A stretch of 64,000 bases of DNA from Pempheris klunzingeri (GCF_042242105.1 NC_092020.1:260501-324500), one strand, 5' to 3'. Shown: positions 11,753 through 25,229, numbered from the stretch's first letter. A program made the numbers and translations. The notes: a model not told the origin generated them from the letters alone.

Positions 11753-14700
11753 AAGTTTTTTAATTCCTCAAAGAATTCAAGAGGAATTTAACAGGTCAAG
11801 GTTGCCTGGGGGCAAATGACAACTCTGACTATTCTGTTTTTGGCTCTCTTGCATGACATTGGTTTTATTGGTGATTAGATCTTGGAGCACTGAAATAAAA
11901 TTGCATTTCAACTGCAAAGATTCTATTTCCACAAACAAACAAGCGCACTTGAGAGATATCAGTCTTCTTACCTAACCCTCTGGGTTACGTCATTAAATCT
12001 GAATTTATGTTGAACATTTATTTTCAACATATAAAAACTGCTTGTTTTTTGTCCTCGTATTTTGTCTTTCAGTGATAATGAGAGAATAATATTCACTTTT
12101 ATATACTGTCACCTTGTCAATTGTCTTGAATGCTGTTTACATGCCTTAGCTCGGTCATGTACAATTCAGCAGCTAGTGACCCAGACCAAGTATTATTTCC
12201 CACATTACCTCTTTCGATGGCCTGGAGCCAGATTACATTAGTGAACCGTTAACTCCCTGCTGACCTGTTTAGCCTCTCCAGTCCAATAGTTTTTGTCTGT
12301 GGCTGTTTACAGCTTAGGCCACAAAACAAAACTATTGTGGTGCCTCTGCTCTGGAAACATTTTTAGTATCAAACAGTATTACATTAATCAGCTGGCATTG
12401 TTTCTGTTTCTGAATCTTGCTGATAGGATTTGTTTTCCTGACCAACTGCTTATTACATTACATTATGTTGTCATTCATTATTAGTGCTTTGTCATACGAC
12501 TGGACTCAGCACTACATTATTTTATCACCTCAGTTTCTATGTCTGTCTTCTGCCTTGCAGTTTGTGAATGTGTCCTTTTCAGCTTATTGTTATGCTGTCG
12601 TTTCATGCTGTATATTCTCATTATAGTTTATTTCCTATGAATGCCGTTCGACAAAACAATCCCAGCCCAGTTCCCACAGTTTACGGTACAGTTAGATTAT
12701 TATAGGACTACATCTACACTGCTGCTACGCTGATGTTATAGTAAGATGTGATCATGAAATAACAGGTCTAACAATGGCTCTGCTCTCTTCCTGCTTTAGT
12801 TGTTTTACATTAATTTGTTTATGAACTCGGGATGCCTAATGTAAATGTAAATTATTTTCAGGATGTACATATACAACGCATTCTGTGTATAATGCATTTA
12901 AAGTTAACAGTAATGAGTTATTTACTGTGTGTTTTATTTTACCTGCTGGGTTGACATGCACAGTTTTGCAAGAAAAAAAAAAGAACGTGTGTAGCACCAA
13001 AACTGCATTAGATTGCATTAGTACGCCCCACTTTTACTACATTTGGAGATTTATAGTCGTACTCCATTTGAATGACCATGTGCTGAAAGGTAATGGAATT
13101 ATTATTGACAATTTAAGTGCTCTTCAGCCTTAAATCTGGTGGCTTTCTACTGGCTTAAGTGATGTTTTTTCCAGCAGCGTGTGAAGTGCTGTTATATCAT
13201 CTAGTGTCTGTCAGCAGCTGTACAAGAGCTCTTCATTCAAATGGATCAGAGGTTAGACCACATGTTTTTGATCTTTAAAAGTGAAGTAGCTCTGTCTGCT
13301 CGTCTTACTTCATCGAGATTTCCTCATCACATGCAGCCGTGAGACAAGGTTAAGATAAAATAATTAGATACACAATACAAAGTAATGAAACAAACAGGCC
13401 ATTTAATCATTTTTAGGCATCATTTATTTTGTGTAAATCGATGACACATTAAGAAAAACCATGTCAATCAAGTCCAGCTTGTGATGCCGCCTCCACTTAA
13501 TTACAAATGAAGACAGACTGTAGACAGGTCGGTCCTGCCTTTGTGTCTGTGATTTCCATGCAGATATACAAACAGACAGATGGAGGGAGAGATGTGAGTT
13601 CTCTTCAGTCCAAGTATGTTGCTTTTTTTGGGTCCCCGTCTCCCGGTTGTTGACAGTTTGTTGGCGGCTCAAGTCAGACAAGGACTTTAACTAATTTTGC
13701 CAAAAAAAGAGAAGGCCAGATGTCACAGGAGATAGTTTCCCGCTGGGATCCGGTTGGTGTGTCTATTGATGGAAATTGGTTTTTATATTCAACTAAAAAG
13801 ATATCTTATAGGCAACAGTTTCAAATTGAATTTCAAAACATTTTGCTACACTTGATGACAACTTAAACATTTCATCTGTGAACATTAATCTGGTTAATCA
13901 TGCTTACCAATTAAATTAAATGCCTAACTTTGGGATCATCTGTATTAGTAGTTATAATACATTTACATAATTTTTTTCCTGATCCAGCACAAACTATCGC
14001 TAGCGCTATCAGTCCACTCAAGCTGTTTGCTAATTTGAGGGGAGCAGAGCAGTGCTCAATTCAGGCCAAATGCATTTTTTTCTACCGCGGGAACATTATG
14101 TCCTGCAATGCAGCTCACTGTTTTTTTTCCCTCTGCCCCATTCTGGGTTAAGAGAGAAGTAATTGCATCATTTGTGCCTTTTGTACCAGGGGGGGATTTG
14201 CTCGATCAGCTTCCTACTTCCAACTAGCACAGCTATGTGGCGTAGTGTTTTAACCTTGATGTCATCTGTGTGTGGAGATTCAGAGTGGTATCCTGCTCCC
14301 ACATGACCGTGTACAGCCTTTTTAAAATGTCATTTTGACAGAGCCATATTAACCCACTGGGAAATTCAAAGGCAAAGTGTGACCCACTTTTAAATTCCTT
14401 TGCAACACCTCTTTATATCATTTAAGGATCCTGTTGTCAGTATGGCAGTACAAATTGAAAGCAAACACCAAAGTTAGACTGTCCCAAGACTGCTGCATGT
14501 CAGATTTGTGGTTATTTGACAAAACACAAGTATATTTATATATAAATCCAGATTTCTAAGATAGATCTGGTCTAGTAAAATAAAATAGCAGCACTTGCCC
14601 TTCCCTTATTACCACCACTGGGGTGCCCTTCAGCGAAGCCAGTCTACTGCTCCAGTGGCCAGCAGATCAGACTGTGGCTGTCCTGTGTCCCTTGTATGGA

Positions 14701-16160
14701 GTGTTTAATCTTAGGAAAAATTGGGCTTGTTATGATTGGCTGAGCAAATATAGGCACATTTCAAAGCACTGCCCCACATGGAGAAGAGTGGTCAGGCCTT
14801 CAGAGACCATTAGAGGACTCCTCCTGTGATCACAGAGTGTGGGCTACATGATGTGTGACCCTCATCCAGCCTTATTGGGATTGACAATTAGGAGGAGGAT
14901 ACTGAGGTCATGTCCTCAGTAAGTATTCTATCTTTATGTAATTCTATTTCATGGGTATTTTATAGGCTGTATCCAGTGTTTTCAATGACTAAAGGATTCA
15001 GTATTTCTCAACCAGTTTGTGCCAATGTGAAAAAGGGGACAGTTAGACCTTCATTTTGTAAATCAACCCTAAATTATCTAATCTAATAATTAAATATAAA
15101 AAATCCAAATTATATAAAAAAAGATACGGTTTGAGTGTGTAGTCAAAAAAGGACATGGGATGCTTTTGGAAACTTGGACTTTCTAAATGTAGATGTGGCA
15201 TGTGGAGAAAATAGTGGTCAAACATTGTAAATGACTTCAGTAAATAGGCTGGTGTTCAGAACTGACTGATCGCTACAGATAAACTCAGTAAAATCAGTAA
15301 GAGCATGGAGGAGCGGGGTTTTTCATTCATTTCAAGTGCCTGATTACTGGGGATAGATAAAGACACACTCTTTAACATCCTCCAACCTTAATCACATCAC
15401 ACACAGTTTACTTTCATTTCTTGTTCAACTCCCACTCGTGTGTGTACCAACCCCCTAGCAGTAGAAATGGGCTTTAAAAATGCACTTGCTGACTTCTCAC
15501 AATTGAAGTCATTATGTCCAATTATATTTGAAGAGTCTCATCTAGATACTATTTTTGTTTGATTCACATTTGCAGGCAGTGAGCCAGAGAAAGCTAAAGC
15601 TTGGGTTGTGAGGTACAACATGAAGTAGGGTGAAAATGTCAGTGTGAGCAGTGGGTGAGAAACCATTGAAATAAATGTGCTGACCTCTTCTTGCTCATAA
15701 CATATCCCTGGAGAAAAGGGTAGTGATGGTGGTGGTTTGGGTGTGGGGGGTCAGAGGTTGCCATGACGATCCCAGCAGGAGTCATTTCCAGTTTTGTAAT
15801 CAGTGGTGAGCATCACTTTGGATATGTGCGAAACTCCACGACTGAGTAAGAGCAGCCTCATTGGTGCGTGCACACGCTCCGTGGGTCTGTGTTTTGGTGA
15901 TTGTTCTCACACGTACTCTTGATGACACACTTTCCACTCTTCTCCTCCGCCTTATGCTGTCGTTACCCTCATTCTCCTTTCTTAACCCCCTCCCATCCTC
16001 TCTGGGTTGAAGTGGGTGCAGAATAAGCGGAATGAATCCATTTTAATTGACAGGTTCCTGTTGCACTGTGGCCTGGCTTTGTGCAATGGGTAATACATGA
16101 GGGACCTACCTGGTTTGGTTTCCAATGAGGAATGACACTGTCAGACACTAATGGCCTGAT
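11753..16160. other. Gene-free stretch, nothing recognised
   Basis: AT-rich intergenic DNA with only short open frames. No motif-bearing translation, clear transposon end or RNA gene was found by eye. Confidence 0.5.
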
Positions 16161-16189
16161 TGTGTGTATGTGTGTGTGTGTGTGTGTGT
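16161..16189. repeat. (TG)n microsatellite
   Basis: TG dinucleotide run of about 29 bp interrupted by one TATG. Frames running through it are artefacts. Confidence 0.9.
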
Positions 16190-17417
16190 CATGCATATGC
16201 TCACCTAACACAGCTTCGAATGAGCACTGGCAGAGCCAAATGTCCATCAGATGACAACTTACATGTCAGAGTGTGTTTATGGACTCATTGGCTTTGTTTG
16301 TGCGCTTCAGCGGGCAGGAGTCATGAACAACATCACATACAGACACACCTCTTGTTGATGCTCCTAATCGCTGGAAAACAAAGCCCAGATAACAGATAAA
16401 TACATGTTTAAGTAAGGTATTCATCTGATGACAAACAGCAAGTGAATACGGAATAAAGTCTGCGTTTCCTGAATAAATGAAAAGGGGAATGAAAAAGAAC
16501 ATTAAGATAAGCAGGAGAGGCACAATAACATTATTTAAATGATTAAAATGTATGTAGGTAACAGAAATTGGGAGAGGTGAGTGGCATCTTCTCTTATAAC
16601 AGTGTAAGAAAAAACTGATACTGTGGTCCAGATTCATGTAAAAATGAATTTTCTGTCATAGGATTAGATCTTTACAGCACATAGCACTACTTGGTTGTGC
16701 CTTAGAGTAAAGGAATAGATAAAGAGGAGGATTTGCATAAACCAAATGCATAAAAGATTCATGCGATAAAGACAAGCTGAATCAGACAGAGCTGTTAAAG
16801 GAGCATGGCTCATTTCCAATATTTTTCAGCTGTGGAAATATTTTGCACGTGTACGGAAAAAGTTTTGTGCACTAAGATAATTTGCACATGTGTATATATC
16901 ATCCTAATGTGACAATATTTCTACAGCAACAGCAGCAAAACATTATGTATTGTATTTATATGCAGGTTTGGAGAGAGGCTGTCTTCAGGTTTCATGAGTC
17001 ACTGTTGACACAGGTGATAATGGTGCTCTGCATTGCAGCACTTTACCTATCTGTATACCCAATGATGACACTCAGCACCTCAGAGTGATTGCACCAGCGT
17101 GTTGTCTGGGCCCCAGTCACTCTGACAACAACAGGGAATGCGGCTCTCACACGTCATAAACAGCAACTGGGCTAGACATAAGCTGAGGTTTATTGGGCTG
17201 TGTGCTTTGAGCTCACAGTGGGCTGCTGATCGAGACATGAGATATGTGAAGCTGAAAGCGAAATGCTTTAAAGAAGAAAAGAGATTGAGAGTTAGAGAGG
17301 TTGACAGTTGGAGATTTGATACGCATACTCAGCTTTTTCAGCCAAAATGAGTTTTCTTGCAGCACCGGATTCAATGGGGATTTCTTATTGTGTGTGTTTT
17401 AATTCAACAGGGCCAAG
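16190..17417. other. Gene-free stretch, nothing recognised
   Basis: Intergenic DNA between the TG run and the terminal-inverted-repeat element. No supported gene, repeat end or RNA. Confidence 0.5.
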
Positions 17418-17425
17418 GATTTGTG

Positions 17426-17904
17426 CATAGACTGTAAAACAGAAATGGATGTACCTTCCTGATCTGAAATGTGATGCCAGTGCTTTAAACCTGCATTATT
17501 TGTAAGGGCCAGCAGGGGGTGATTCCACTGGTTGCAAAAAGATGTTGTGTGGAAGAAAGTGAGCCCAATTCTCACTTGATTTATTACCTCAGTAAACACT
17601 TTATGAACGAGTTTATGGTGTCAATCGCTAGTTTGAAGTCTTCTTCAACACAGAAAGGTGTTCATTCAGTAAATGGTCGCCCCATTTAAAGTAAAATAAA
17701 TGAAAAAGCAGAGAACGCTTTAGGGCGGGACTGTGTTGTGACTAATCAATCAGAGGTGGTCTTCATAGAAGGAATGTCACTTCTGGCTCCAAAATACCAA
17801 GATGGAGACTACCATTGAGCCACATTTGAAGCTTCAGAACAACAGTCCACATATCTGTGGGTGATGCCACGGTGGCTACGTCCACTTCTTATATACAGTC
17901 TATG
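17426..17904. mobile_element. Non-autonomous DNA element with CATAGACTGTA termini (MITE-like)
   Basis: 479-bp element with inverted ends CATAGACTGTA (17426) and TACAGTCTATG (17904). It is flanked by GATTTGTG (17418-17425) and AATTTGTG (17905-17912), a 7-of-8 match that would fit an 8-bp hAT-type target-site duplication. The sequence just inside the right end, GGCTACGTCCACTTCTTATA, matches wording of a very common teleost dispersed repeat. No coding capacity. A more diverged relative is at 52205-52736. Confidence 0.7.
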
Positions 17905-18400
17905 AATTTGTGCAGCAATTCGTTCTTTGTCACTTGTCACTTGAAATACATTCAAAAAACAGAAATCCTCTACTAGGGGAGGAAATTACGTCTTTCTGTT
18001 GTGTCCCATGTTTCAATCACCTGAATTTTACAAACAGTGTGAGTTGTGCATGTTTTTTAAGGTCAATTTATTTAGCCACAGCTGTTACGTTCAGTCACAC
18101 GGTTAATTTAGATCTAACTAGTCAAACTGAAGAATAGATCTCTCTCACATGAAATCAACTCACGCATTTAACAGGTCAAATCATAGTCTCCTTGCATCAA
18201 CTTTGGGTTATCCTGGTGTATTTACTACACGGCTGTCTCTACTTTGTCCTGAAATTGTTTGTGCGTGTACCTCGTCTGAGATTCAGTCCCAGTGTTCACT
18301 CTCACAATGTTACACATACACAGTCACGTCATGTAAACTGTTCATGCGCTGGAGGCAGCGGAGGCCACAGTGACATGAAACACTCAATGGCTATACGTGC

Positions 18401-18784
18401 TGTGATGGGAATTTGCATGTCAGAAGACAAAGAAATGTAAATTCACAGTTTGATCCACCAGGGTGTGTCCCGACCAGACCACAGAAGAAAACATCTGGTC
18501 TGTCAGGATGCATCCCGGCCAGGTATGGGAACAAAGGAGGTGTTGAAATAACGTCTGATCAACAGGATGTGTATTGTTTTGCATATCCCAGGGTCTACAG
18601 GCCAAAACCCCAAGCCTACAGGTCCTCACCTCATAAAAAGCAACAGAGATACAGACTCAGGGAACTCTGTTTCAGAACTGTTAGACTGCGGGACTGTCTC
18701 TGTAACAGCTGTTCCTTTTTGCAAAAATAAATGCGCACAAGAACTCCATGCAGCAGACTTTATCTCCTAGAAATTTCCACAACA
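18401..18784 (+). mobile_element. Solo long terminal repeat of an endogenous retrovirus-like element
   Basis: 384 bp bounded by TGTGATGGGAA and TTTCCACAACA (TG...CA with an imperfect inverted repeat). It is flanked by perfect 4-bp GTGC duplications at 18397-18400 and 18785-18788. Inside, in + order, are three diverged direct repeats starting near 18451, 18497 and 18557 (TGATCCACCAGGGTGTGTCC, TGGTCTGTCAGGATGCATCC, TGATCAACAGGATGTGTATT), which look like U3 repeats. A TATA-like ATAAAAAG follows at 18633-18640, and then AATAAA at 18726-18731. No internal viral genes are present, so this is most likely the scar of recombination between two LTRs. A 4-bp duplication is typical of gamma/epsilon-type elements; the class is an inference. 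Confidence 0.72.
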
Positions 18785-18788
18785 GTGC

Positions 18789-21272
18789 AATTAGACTTTA
18801 TCATTTAATTTTGAGATTTGTCTTTTGTGTGTGTTTGTTGCATTTTGTTTCTTTTAGCTGATATAAAACAACATGTTTATGTTGTAGCATGGAAGAAGTT
18901 AAGTGAAATGTTTGGGAAGAAGCAAACTTGAAAATTCTCTCTTTTGGTTTAGCTGACTTTGTTTTTTTCTTTTGGAAGAATGAGAAGCACAGGGAACTGT
19001 CAAGGGCATAAGGGTATTTTTAAGTAACGTGGCTGAATCACTCCTGGGTTTGTGTTTCAAGAGGTTAGATTTGGAGACAGAAAGAAGTACAGATGACAAA
19101 GCAGTAAGAGTAGTTCTTACTTAGGGAATAGGATGTCTTCTTAAAAAGTGCTGAACTGCAGTTTGCTGTAACTGTCTTATGAAAGTCTTGACAGAGGCCT
19201 TTTCACATATTTATGTTATTCAATATATGTGTTTTATTCAAAAAGTAACCAAGCATCAGTCATTGACCTATTTTGGATGAAAGTCTGTTACACCACACTG
19301 ACTTCATTGTGAGGTGTGGTCACAGCTTAACATACACAACAGTGATGTCAGGCTCCTACAGAGTTCCCACATGTTTGCATGGACACAATTTCAAAACCTT
19401 TCAAGGATTTGTTATGGACCCATAATAAACTGACTCTGAAGTGACCAGGGTTTCCACGACAGCTGTTCTGGTGCTGTTTGTCTAGGTGTCAGCAGGATAG
19501 GTTGGGGGCCGTGCCTCGCTGTGGATAGACAGAGAAGTAATCATAGAAGCAGCTAACTGGAGACTTCAAAGTTTCACAGATATCGATCCAGTCATTCTGG
19601 CCCCCTGTGGAGGGCAACTTTGATGACTTTTTAGAGACCAACTGGCAGCAAACAGCATCATTCTGCCTTGAGTATGTCAACAAAGTACATTTAACTTTCT
19701 CATTTTTTATAAAGTTTCTAAACCTGCAGTGGTGGTGAAAGCTTTTATCTAAATTGAGCTTTTCAGTCTACCTGTGCAGGACTCCTGCTCACCAAGTCAG
19801 GCCTTACTTGGTCAGACAGATTTGATGGCCACTGGTGGAGGTGGAAGTCAGTGGGTTTTCATCAGCAGTTACCATTGGAGTTGTGGGGTAAAATTTGTTG
19901 GTAAATTTTTAGCAACATGTGTACGCACAATATTATTTTCCACCTTACACCTTATGAATAAATACATGAATGAAAGCATAAAACAAAACAAAAGGTTTAA
20001 AAATAAAATGTATTAGTTTAAAGTATTATCTTAACTATCATAATTAAATCCTAACGTCAAGTTGTTGTAAACAAAGACAGATTATTAATTAACTATTGGA
20101 AACGTACAGTTAACCAGCAGCATCATCTGTTGTGGTCTCCTCTATATGAACCATCTGCAGTAAGTCATATCTGCTGTTCAAGATAGTTTATAGACAACTG
20201 ACAGACAATTACATCCATACATAGAACTTGCATGACATGCAGAATAGTTAATGCAAGACATATCATACAAGTACAAGAAGATGATACAGTGAATTGTGAT
20301 TTGATTGAAATAATTTTTTTATTGGCTTCAGTAGTTATCAGTTTACAGACTGCAATGCATTATGTACGACCGTCATTCATTGGTTGGCAGTTTTGGGTCA
20401 AACAAGCGTGATGATCCTCTCTTTTTGCCCCATCATTGAAGACTGTCAATAGTTAGCATTACATTAGCAACAACAAGTCATTGTAGAGACGTAGGGTTGT
20501 CAGTCAATTCAGGAAACTGTGCTCTTCAATGTCCAGTTCACCGGGAAACAGCAAACTCATATGAGTCATTGTGTGATTGTAGAAAGCCTCCGTCTGTCTT
20601 TGTCCAAATGAGGGCAGAGGTCAAACAGACATTTTCCTCAGCAAAACCCCTTTTGGAATATGAAAACTTCAATGAGGTGATAGTACTTCTGTTGCTATTG
20701 CTTCTTCTTAGTGATAAAGTCAGCAAAGAAAACTGGAAACTGACACAGGCTATGCTGATACCATGTTCTGTGGTACTGGCTGCATTTTAGTTATTTAATT
20801 TAATTTAGCACTATAGTTTCTTCATTTACTTTCCAAAGTTGTGACTTTTAAGTTACAGATTTGAAATATTTGTCAAGAAAGAGATTTCAAGTCAATAAAG
20901 ATAATCTTTTTCATCAAATGCTAACATCTGACACAAGCAGTGGAGTGGTGTTTTTACTGTATATGAAAAAAAATGGAAAGGTGTCCCCAGAAAACACATC
21001 AAATTTCACGGTGACAAAGCACCATCTGTGTTACTGTTTGACAGTCTTGTGTTTGTATACGAAGTGACTGCTGTGGTGGCGTATCTATGCAGAGCTGCAG
21101 TACTGACCCTCATGGCATACAAGTTACATAGGAAATTATGCTTGTAAGAAAATGAAATTATTCACCTTTCATTGTGAGTGTCATATGGGACTTAAGAACT
21201 GATATCTCATCAGGAAAAAGAACAGCAGAGTCTTAACACCTGGCTCCCAATCTGTCACTGAATATGACACTG

Positions 21273-21274
<2 letters not shown>
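18789..21274. other. Gene-free stretch, nothing recognised
   Basis: AT-rich DNA with only short open frames and no recognisable motif, repeat terminus or RNA gene. Confidence 0.5.

Positions 21275-21315
<41 letters not shown>
21275..21315. repeat. (AC)n microsatellite
   Basis: Uninterrupted AC run of about 40 bp. Confidence 0.95.
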
Positions 21316-21317
<2 letters not shown>

Positions 21318-21566
21318 CACCTGTTTGTTTTGCTCTTCTCTGTCCCGCCTCTTCCTTCCTAACAACCAGCTCTCCCAGGAACAGCAGTCATCTGTGGCCC
21401 TGCACGTCTGCCTCTGTAGGACCTGTACCATGGCCTTCAGTTTCTATGTTTGTGTGTGTTGGACATACACTGTTTTTTGAAATAATATTTCAAGTAAAAA
21501 GCTGAGCTTGTAAAAAAATGGTGTTTATAAAATGTTAACACCAGACTAACAAGTACGAAGTATTAA

Positions 21567-22115
21567 ATTCAATTCAATTTATTTGTATAGCCCAATATCA
21601 CAACAGAGTGTCTCACAGTGCTTTACAAAGTTCACTGAAATAAACAAGAAGTGTCAGCGAACAAACAATCTAATAAAGAGTCCAGCAGTCGATGAGGCCA
21701 AAGGATCAGTCTGATGGATCAGTCCGAGGCATCACCTGCCCTTTATGACCCTCCTTCTTCAGGAAGGAAAAACTCAAAAAACCCAGTGGGAAAAGAGAAA
21801 CCTCCGGGAGCACCACAGTGAAGGAGAGATCCAGCTCCCAAGGACGGACAGGCTGTAGCCTTGGACAGACACACATCCATTGGCTGGTGGAGAACCACAT
21901 CAGCGGGACCAGGACCAGGATCCATAGGAACCAGAGAACCACATCAGCAGGGCCAGGACCAGGATCCACAGGAACCAGAGAACCACATCAGCAGGGCCAG
22001 GACCAGGATCCACAGGAACCAGAGAACCACATCAGCAGGGCCAGGACCAGGATCCACAGGAACCAGAGAACCACATCAGCAGGGCCAGGACCAGGATCCA
22101 CAGGATCCACAGGAA
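21567..22115 (+). repeat. Dispersed teleost repeat carrying a 44-bp minisatellite
   Basis: Opens with TTCAATTCAATTTATTTGTA followed by TAGCCCAATATCACA and GTGCTTTACA, the hallmark wording of a repeat found throughout teleost genomes. It runs through CCCAGTGGGAAAAGAGAAACC and GGACGGACAGGC into five tandem 44-bp units (21891-22110, separate entry). Not coding. The family name cannot be given from sequence alone. Confidence 0.7.
21891..22110 (+). repeat. 44-bp minisatellite, five units
   Basis: The phrase AGAACCACATCAGC recurs at 21891 (as AGAACCACATCAGCGGGACC), 21935, 21979, 22023 and 22067, an exact spacing of 44 bases each time. Each unit continues GGGCCAGGACCAGGATCCA and AGGAACC. The last unit has a short duplicated GGATCCACA. 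Units after the first are almost identical, pointing to recent homogenisation. As 44 is not a multiple of three, the apparent open frames rotate through the repeat; they are not genes. Confidence 0.92.
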
Positions 22116-24062
22116 CCTGAGAGATGAGAAAGCACAGAAAGGCTCCGGGGAAGATAACAAGTTAGAGGCAGACATTTGGCTGACATGAGACATAAACCGT
22201 CAGCAGTGGAGGCGGTTTAGTGATTTGCACTGTCACCTTATAGCAAAACTGTTCTGGGTTCAGTTTGCATGTTTGCATAAGTTTCCTCCAGGTTGTCTAT
22301 TTCCTTCAACTTCAAAAGATGTCATGTTAGGTATTTGGAATAAGATACTCCATTCAGTATTCTGATATTAACAACCTACAGTGTGCCACCTACCCAACAC
22401 CAAACATCAGACAAAAAAGTGAGCAAGTAGCCAGTGCATTTACAAGCTCATGGAGCCAAAAGTTCAAGTATTCTTTATAGGAATTGGTAGAGACCAAATA
22501 GAACTAATAGGAGACTGAATATTGGCCATAAGAATGTGTCATTTTCAGTGTTGGACAGAAAACAATTAAGGCAGATTTAAAGAGTGACGCTCCCTGGAAA
22601 GCCTGTTTTCTTTTAACTTCTCACCGTGCTACACTGATTAGGGGATACAGGTGAAACTAACTCCCAACTTTCAACCGGAGACTGCATTCAGTTACACAGA
22701 AACTGCAGGACCATGTGGAAACTGAAAGAAAACTGCAGGACTCTCAACTTTAATGTGCACAGCTCTCTATGCTGAAATACTACCATTGATCTGCTGTGTG
22801 GTAATTTGACTGAACCAGCAATAATATAGGAGTCAACGATACATAAACGTGAAGGTCTTAACATTCAATTTTATACCAAGGACCATCCCCAATACAGTGG
22901 GTAAAGCAGGACTGTTCTCATGTCACTTGTTGGACTAATGGCGCATATGTCTTCCTAAAAATGTCAATTAAACTAATTCAGTACAAACTAGTTGGTGAGA
23001 AGTAAGCCTAGGGCTTTCAGGGCACCTCGGGGCTCTTGTGCCTTGGGACAGTTGTCTTCTATGCCCTGTTGGTGAGCCAACCTTCCCTTCAGTCCCAGAA
23101 GAAACTGACTATGATTCATATTTTTTTTCCCATGACACACATACGCAGCAGACATACTGTTCAAACTATTCAACCCCTCTGAACTGTATGAACTGCACAC
23201 ACCAGGCACTGGACAGGAGCCCAGAGGCTGCAGCGGCATTAGCATGTCCATGTGGGAGTGTTGTCAGGATGAAGAGGAGCCTGTGCCCTGATCTCAGCTT
23301 CTCTCTGCTCCCTCTGCTCTGCTCCTCCAGCTGCTTTGTGTCTCTGCTCACATCCACTTCTGTCACTAACAAGCAGAGTGAAAGCTGATGTAAACAGGTC
23401 GCTGTCAGATTGAGATGCAACTAGACTGAGATGTATTTGTGTATGTACAGTAGCCTACATGCTTGATTGGATCTGTGTATGCTTCTTTGCACGGACAACT
23501 CTTCTAAACAATATGTACTCACAGTGTGTGCTTTTTGTGTGTTTATGGGTTTTACATATTCACTATAGCTTCATCATTCACAACATTATTTTCTGTGCAG
23601 CTTATTTGTTATCTGTTCCATCCAGTTGTACAATTTGCAGGTGAGAATGGAGCCAAACAGCCAGTGCAACATCTCACTTCCACAGCCAAAACACAACTTT
23701 CCTCCAATGGCTTTACAATCTGCATAATCAAATAATACCCTCTATCCTTGGAGGCATTATAAGACAGATACTTGATAAAGTAATATTTACAAGGGAGCCT
23801 ATTCTTACAAGAAATTCATCATAATTTGTCTTTTTTTTTTTTCCTAAAACAAGCTTTGCTCATATGTACCATGACAAGGATCTTGAGGCATAAAGCCTTG
23901 TAGGGAAGAGTTTAGATGGAACAACAGACAAGTATGTGACTGTGTTTTGTCTTTCACTTTTGAGGACTTGTTGCAAGGCATCATGGGAAAACAACAAAAC
24001 ACTTCAGCAGACTCAGTGGTGAGAAAATAAGGCAGACTGTCCTAAAGAAAAATGACAACTTG
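22116..24062. other. Gene-free stretch, nothing recognised
   Basis: No supported gene. Open frames near 23.0-23.7 kb lack recognisable domains and plausible exon boundaries. Confidence 0.5.
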
Positions 24063-24290
24063 AGGTAAATGGGCTGTACTTGTATAGCACCTTTCCAGTC
24101 TTTTTGATACACCGATAGCAGTGACTGCCACACAAGTTGCCAAGCTGCTCATCAGTCAGAGACGAACCATTTGCCCAAGGATACCTTAACATTCAGACAG
24201 GAGGAGCTCGGAACCGAACCGCTGATCCCACTGGCCGCGTTCACGTACCACCGAGCCACACCCGCTTCACCACTGAGTCACAGTGGCTAA
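24063..24290 (+). repeat. Dispersed teleost repeat
   Basis: Begins GGTAAATGGGCTGTACTTGT and ATAGCACCTTTCCAGTC, then AGGAGCTCGGAACCGAACCG and a segment on the theme ACCACCGAGCCACACC. This wording corresponds to a widespread short teleost repeat. Open frames through it are not genes. Confidence 0.6.
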
Positions 24291-25229
24291 AGTCTCAATC
24301 AGGGAGCAGGTGCAGGCTTAGCTGGGGTGCTGAGGAAAAACAGGCAGCCTGGCCAACATCACCGATAACTAAGTGCCAAAAGGCTTGAAAACTGTGACAC
24401 TTGGGCCCTTATAAAGCATTGGACAGGATCATTTATACACAGGAACATCTGGTGATGCTTTAATTCTGGAGAGGATTTCTGTTTGAGGGCCAGTTAAGCA
24501 CCCCATCAGTGAGTACAGGGGAGGCCAAAGGCGAGACTTCCCATATTCAGAGAGCAAATTGATGAGCAACATACCGTATTATGTTTCATTCAATTTAACA
24601 CTCCCCTTAACTGTGACACGACCGCACGTAGACTTCATTACCAATGGCAGAGATAGAGCAGCTTGTGTCTTTTGGATTAAAGCTCCATCTCACAGCAGAG
24701 CCATGCTTGAAGAGAGATGTGCTGCAGACGCTCTGCCGCTGTTGAACTTTGGAGCCTTTGATACATGCAGTTGCCACCGAAAGCTTCCTGCTAACTGAAC
24801 ACAGATGTCTCAGCAAAGTGACGCAGTGTTTGTGTGTGTGTAAGTGTGGATGAAATTATGGTTGCTCACAACCTGTGGCTGTGATTTATTTTTTTTTATA
24901 ACATTTGTGTGTGTTTATACAAGGCCTAAGTTTTTAGACACCAAACTGATAACTTGTATCATGCTGTTGTATTTAGATATGTTATCATTTTGCAAAATGC
25001 ACAATAATGAATAATAAATGTGGATATACCAAGTATGACATTTCTGTCATTACTGCAAAACCTCATAGTGCGTTTACTTTTCAAGAAAATGTACCTTCTT
25101 TTTCTTGGGCACTGTGGTGCCCCCAAAGTGTCCAAGAAGAGTGTGCAAGACGCTGTAAATACAACACTGATATTATCACCTAATAATAATAAGTAGTAGT
25201 AATGAGAGTAGCCTATACACATCCCACAA
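24291..25229. other. Gene-free stretch, nothing recognised
   Basis: AT-rich DNA without supported genes, RNAs or clear repeat ends. Confidence 0.45.

Noticed and set aside
21818..22127. Open frames of 88-100 codons rich in Gln, Pro and Gly
   Set aside because: They are produced by the 44-bp minisatellite; the period is not a multiple of three and different frames give equivalent peptides.
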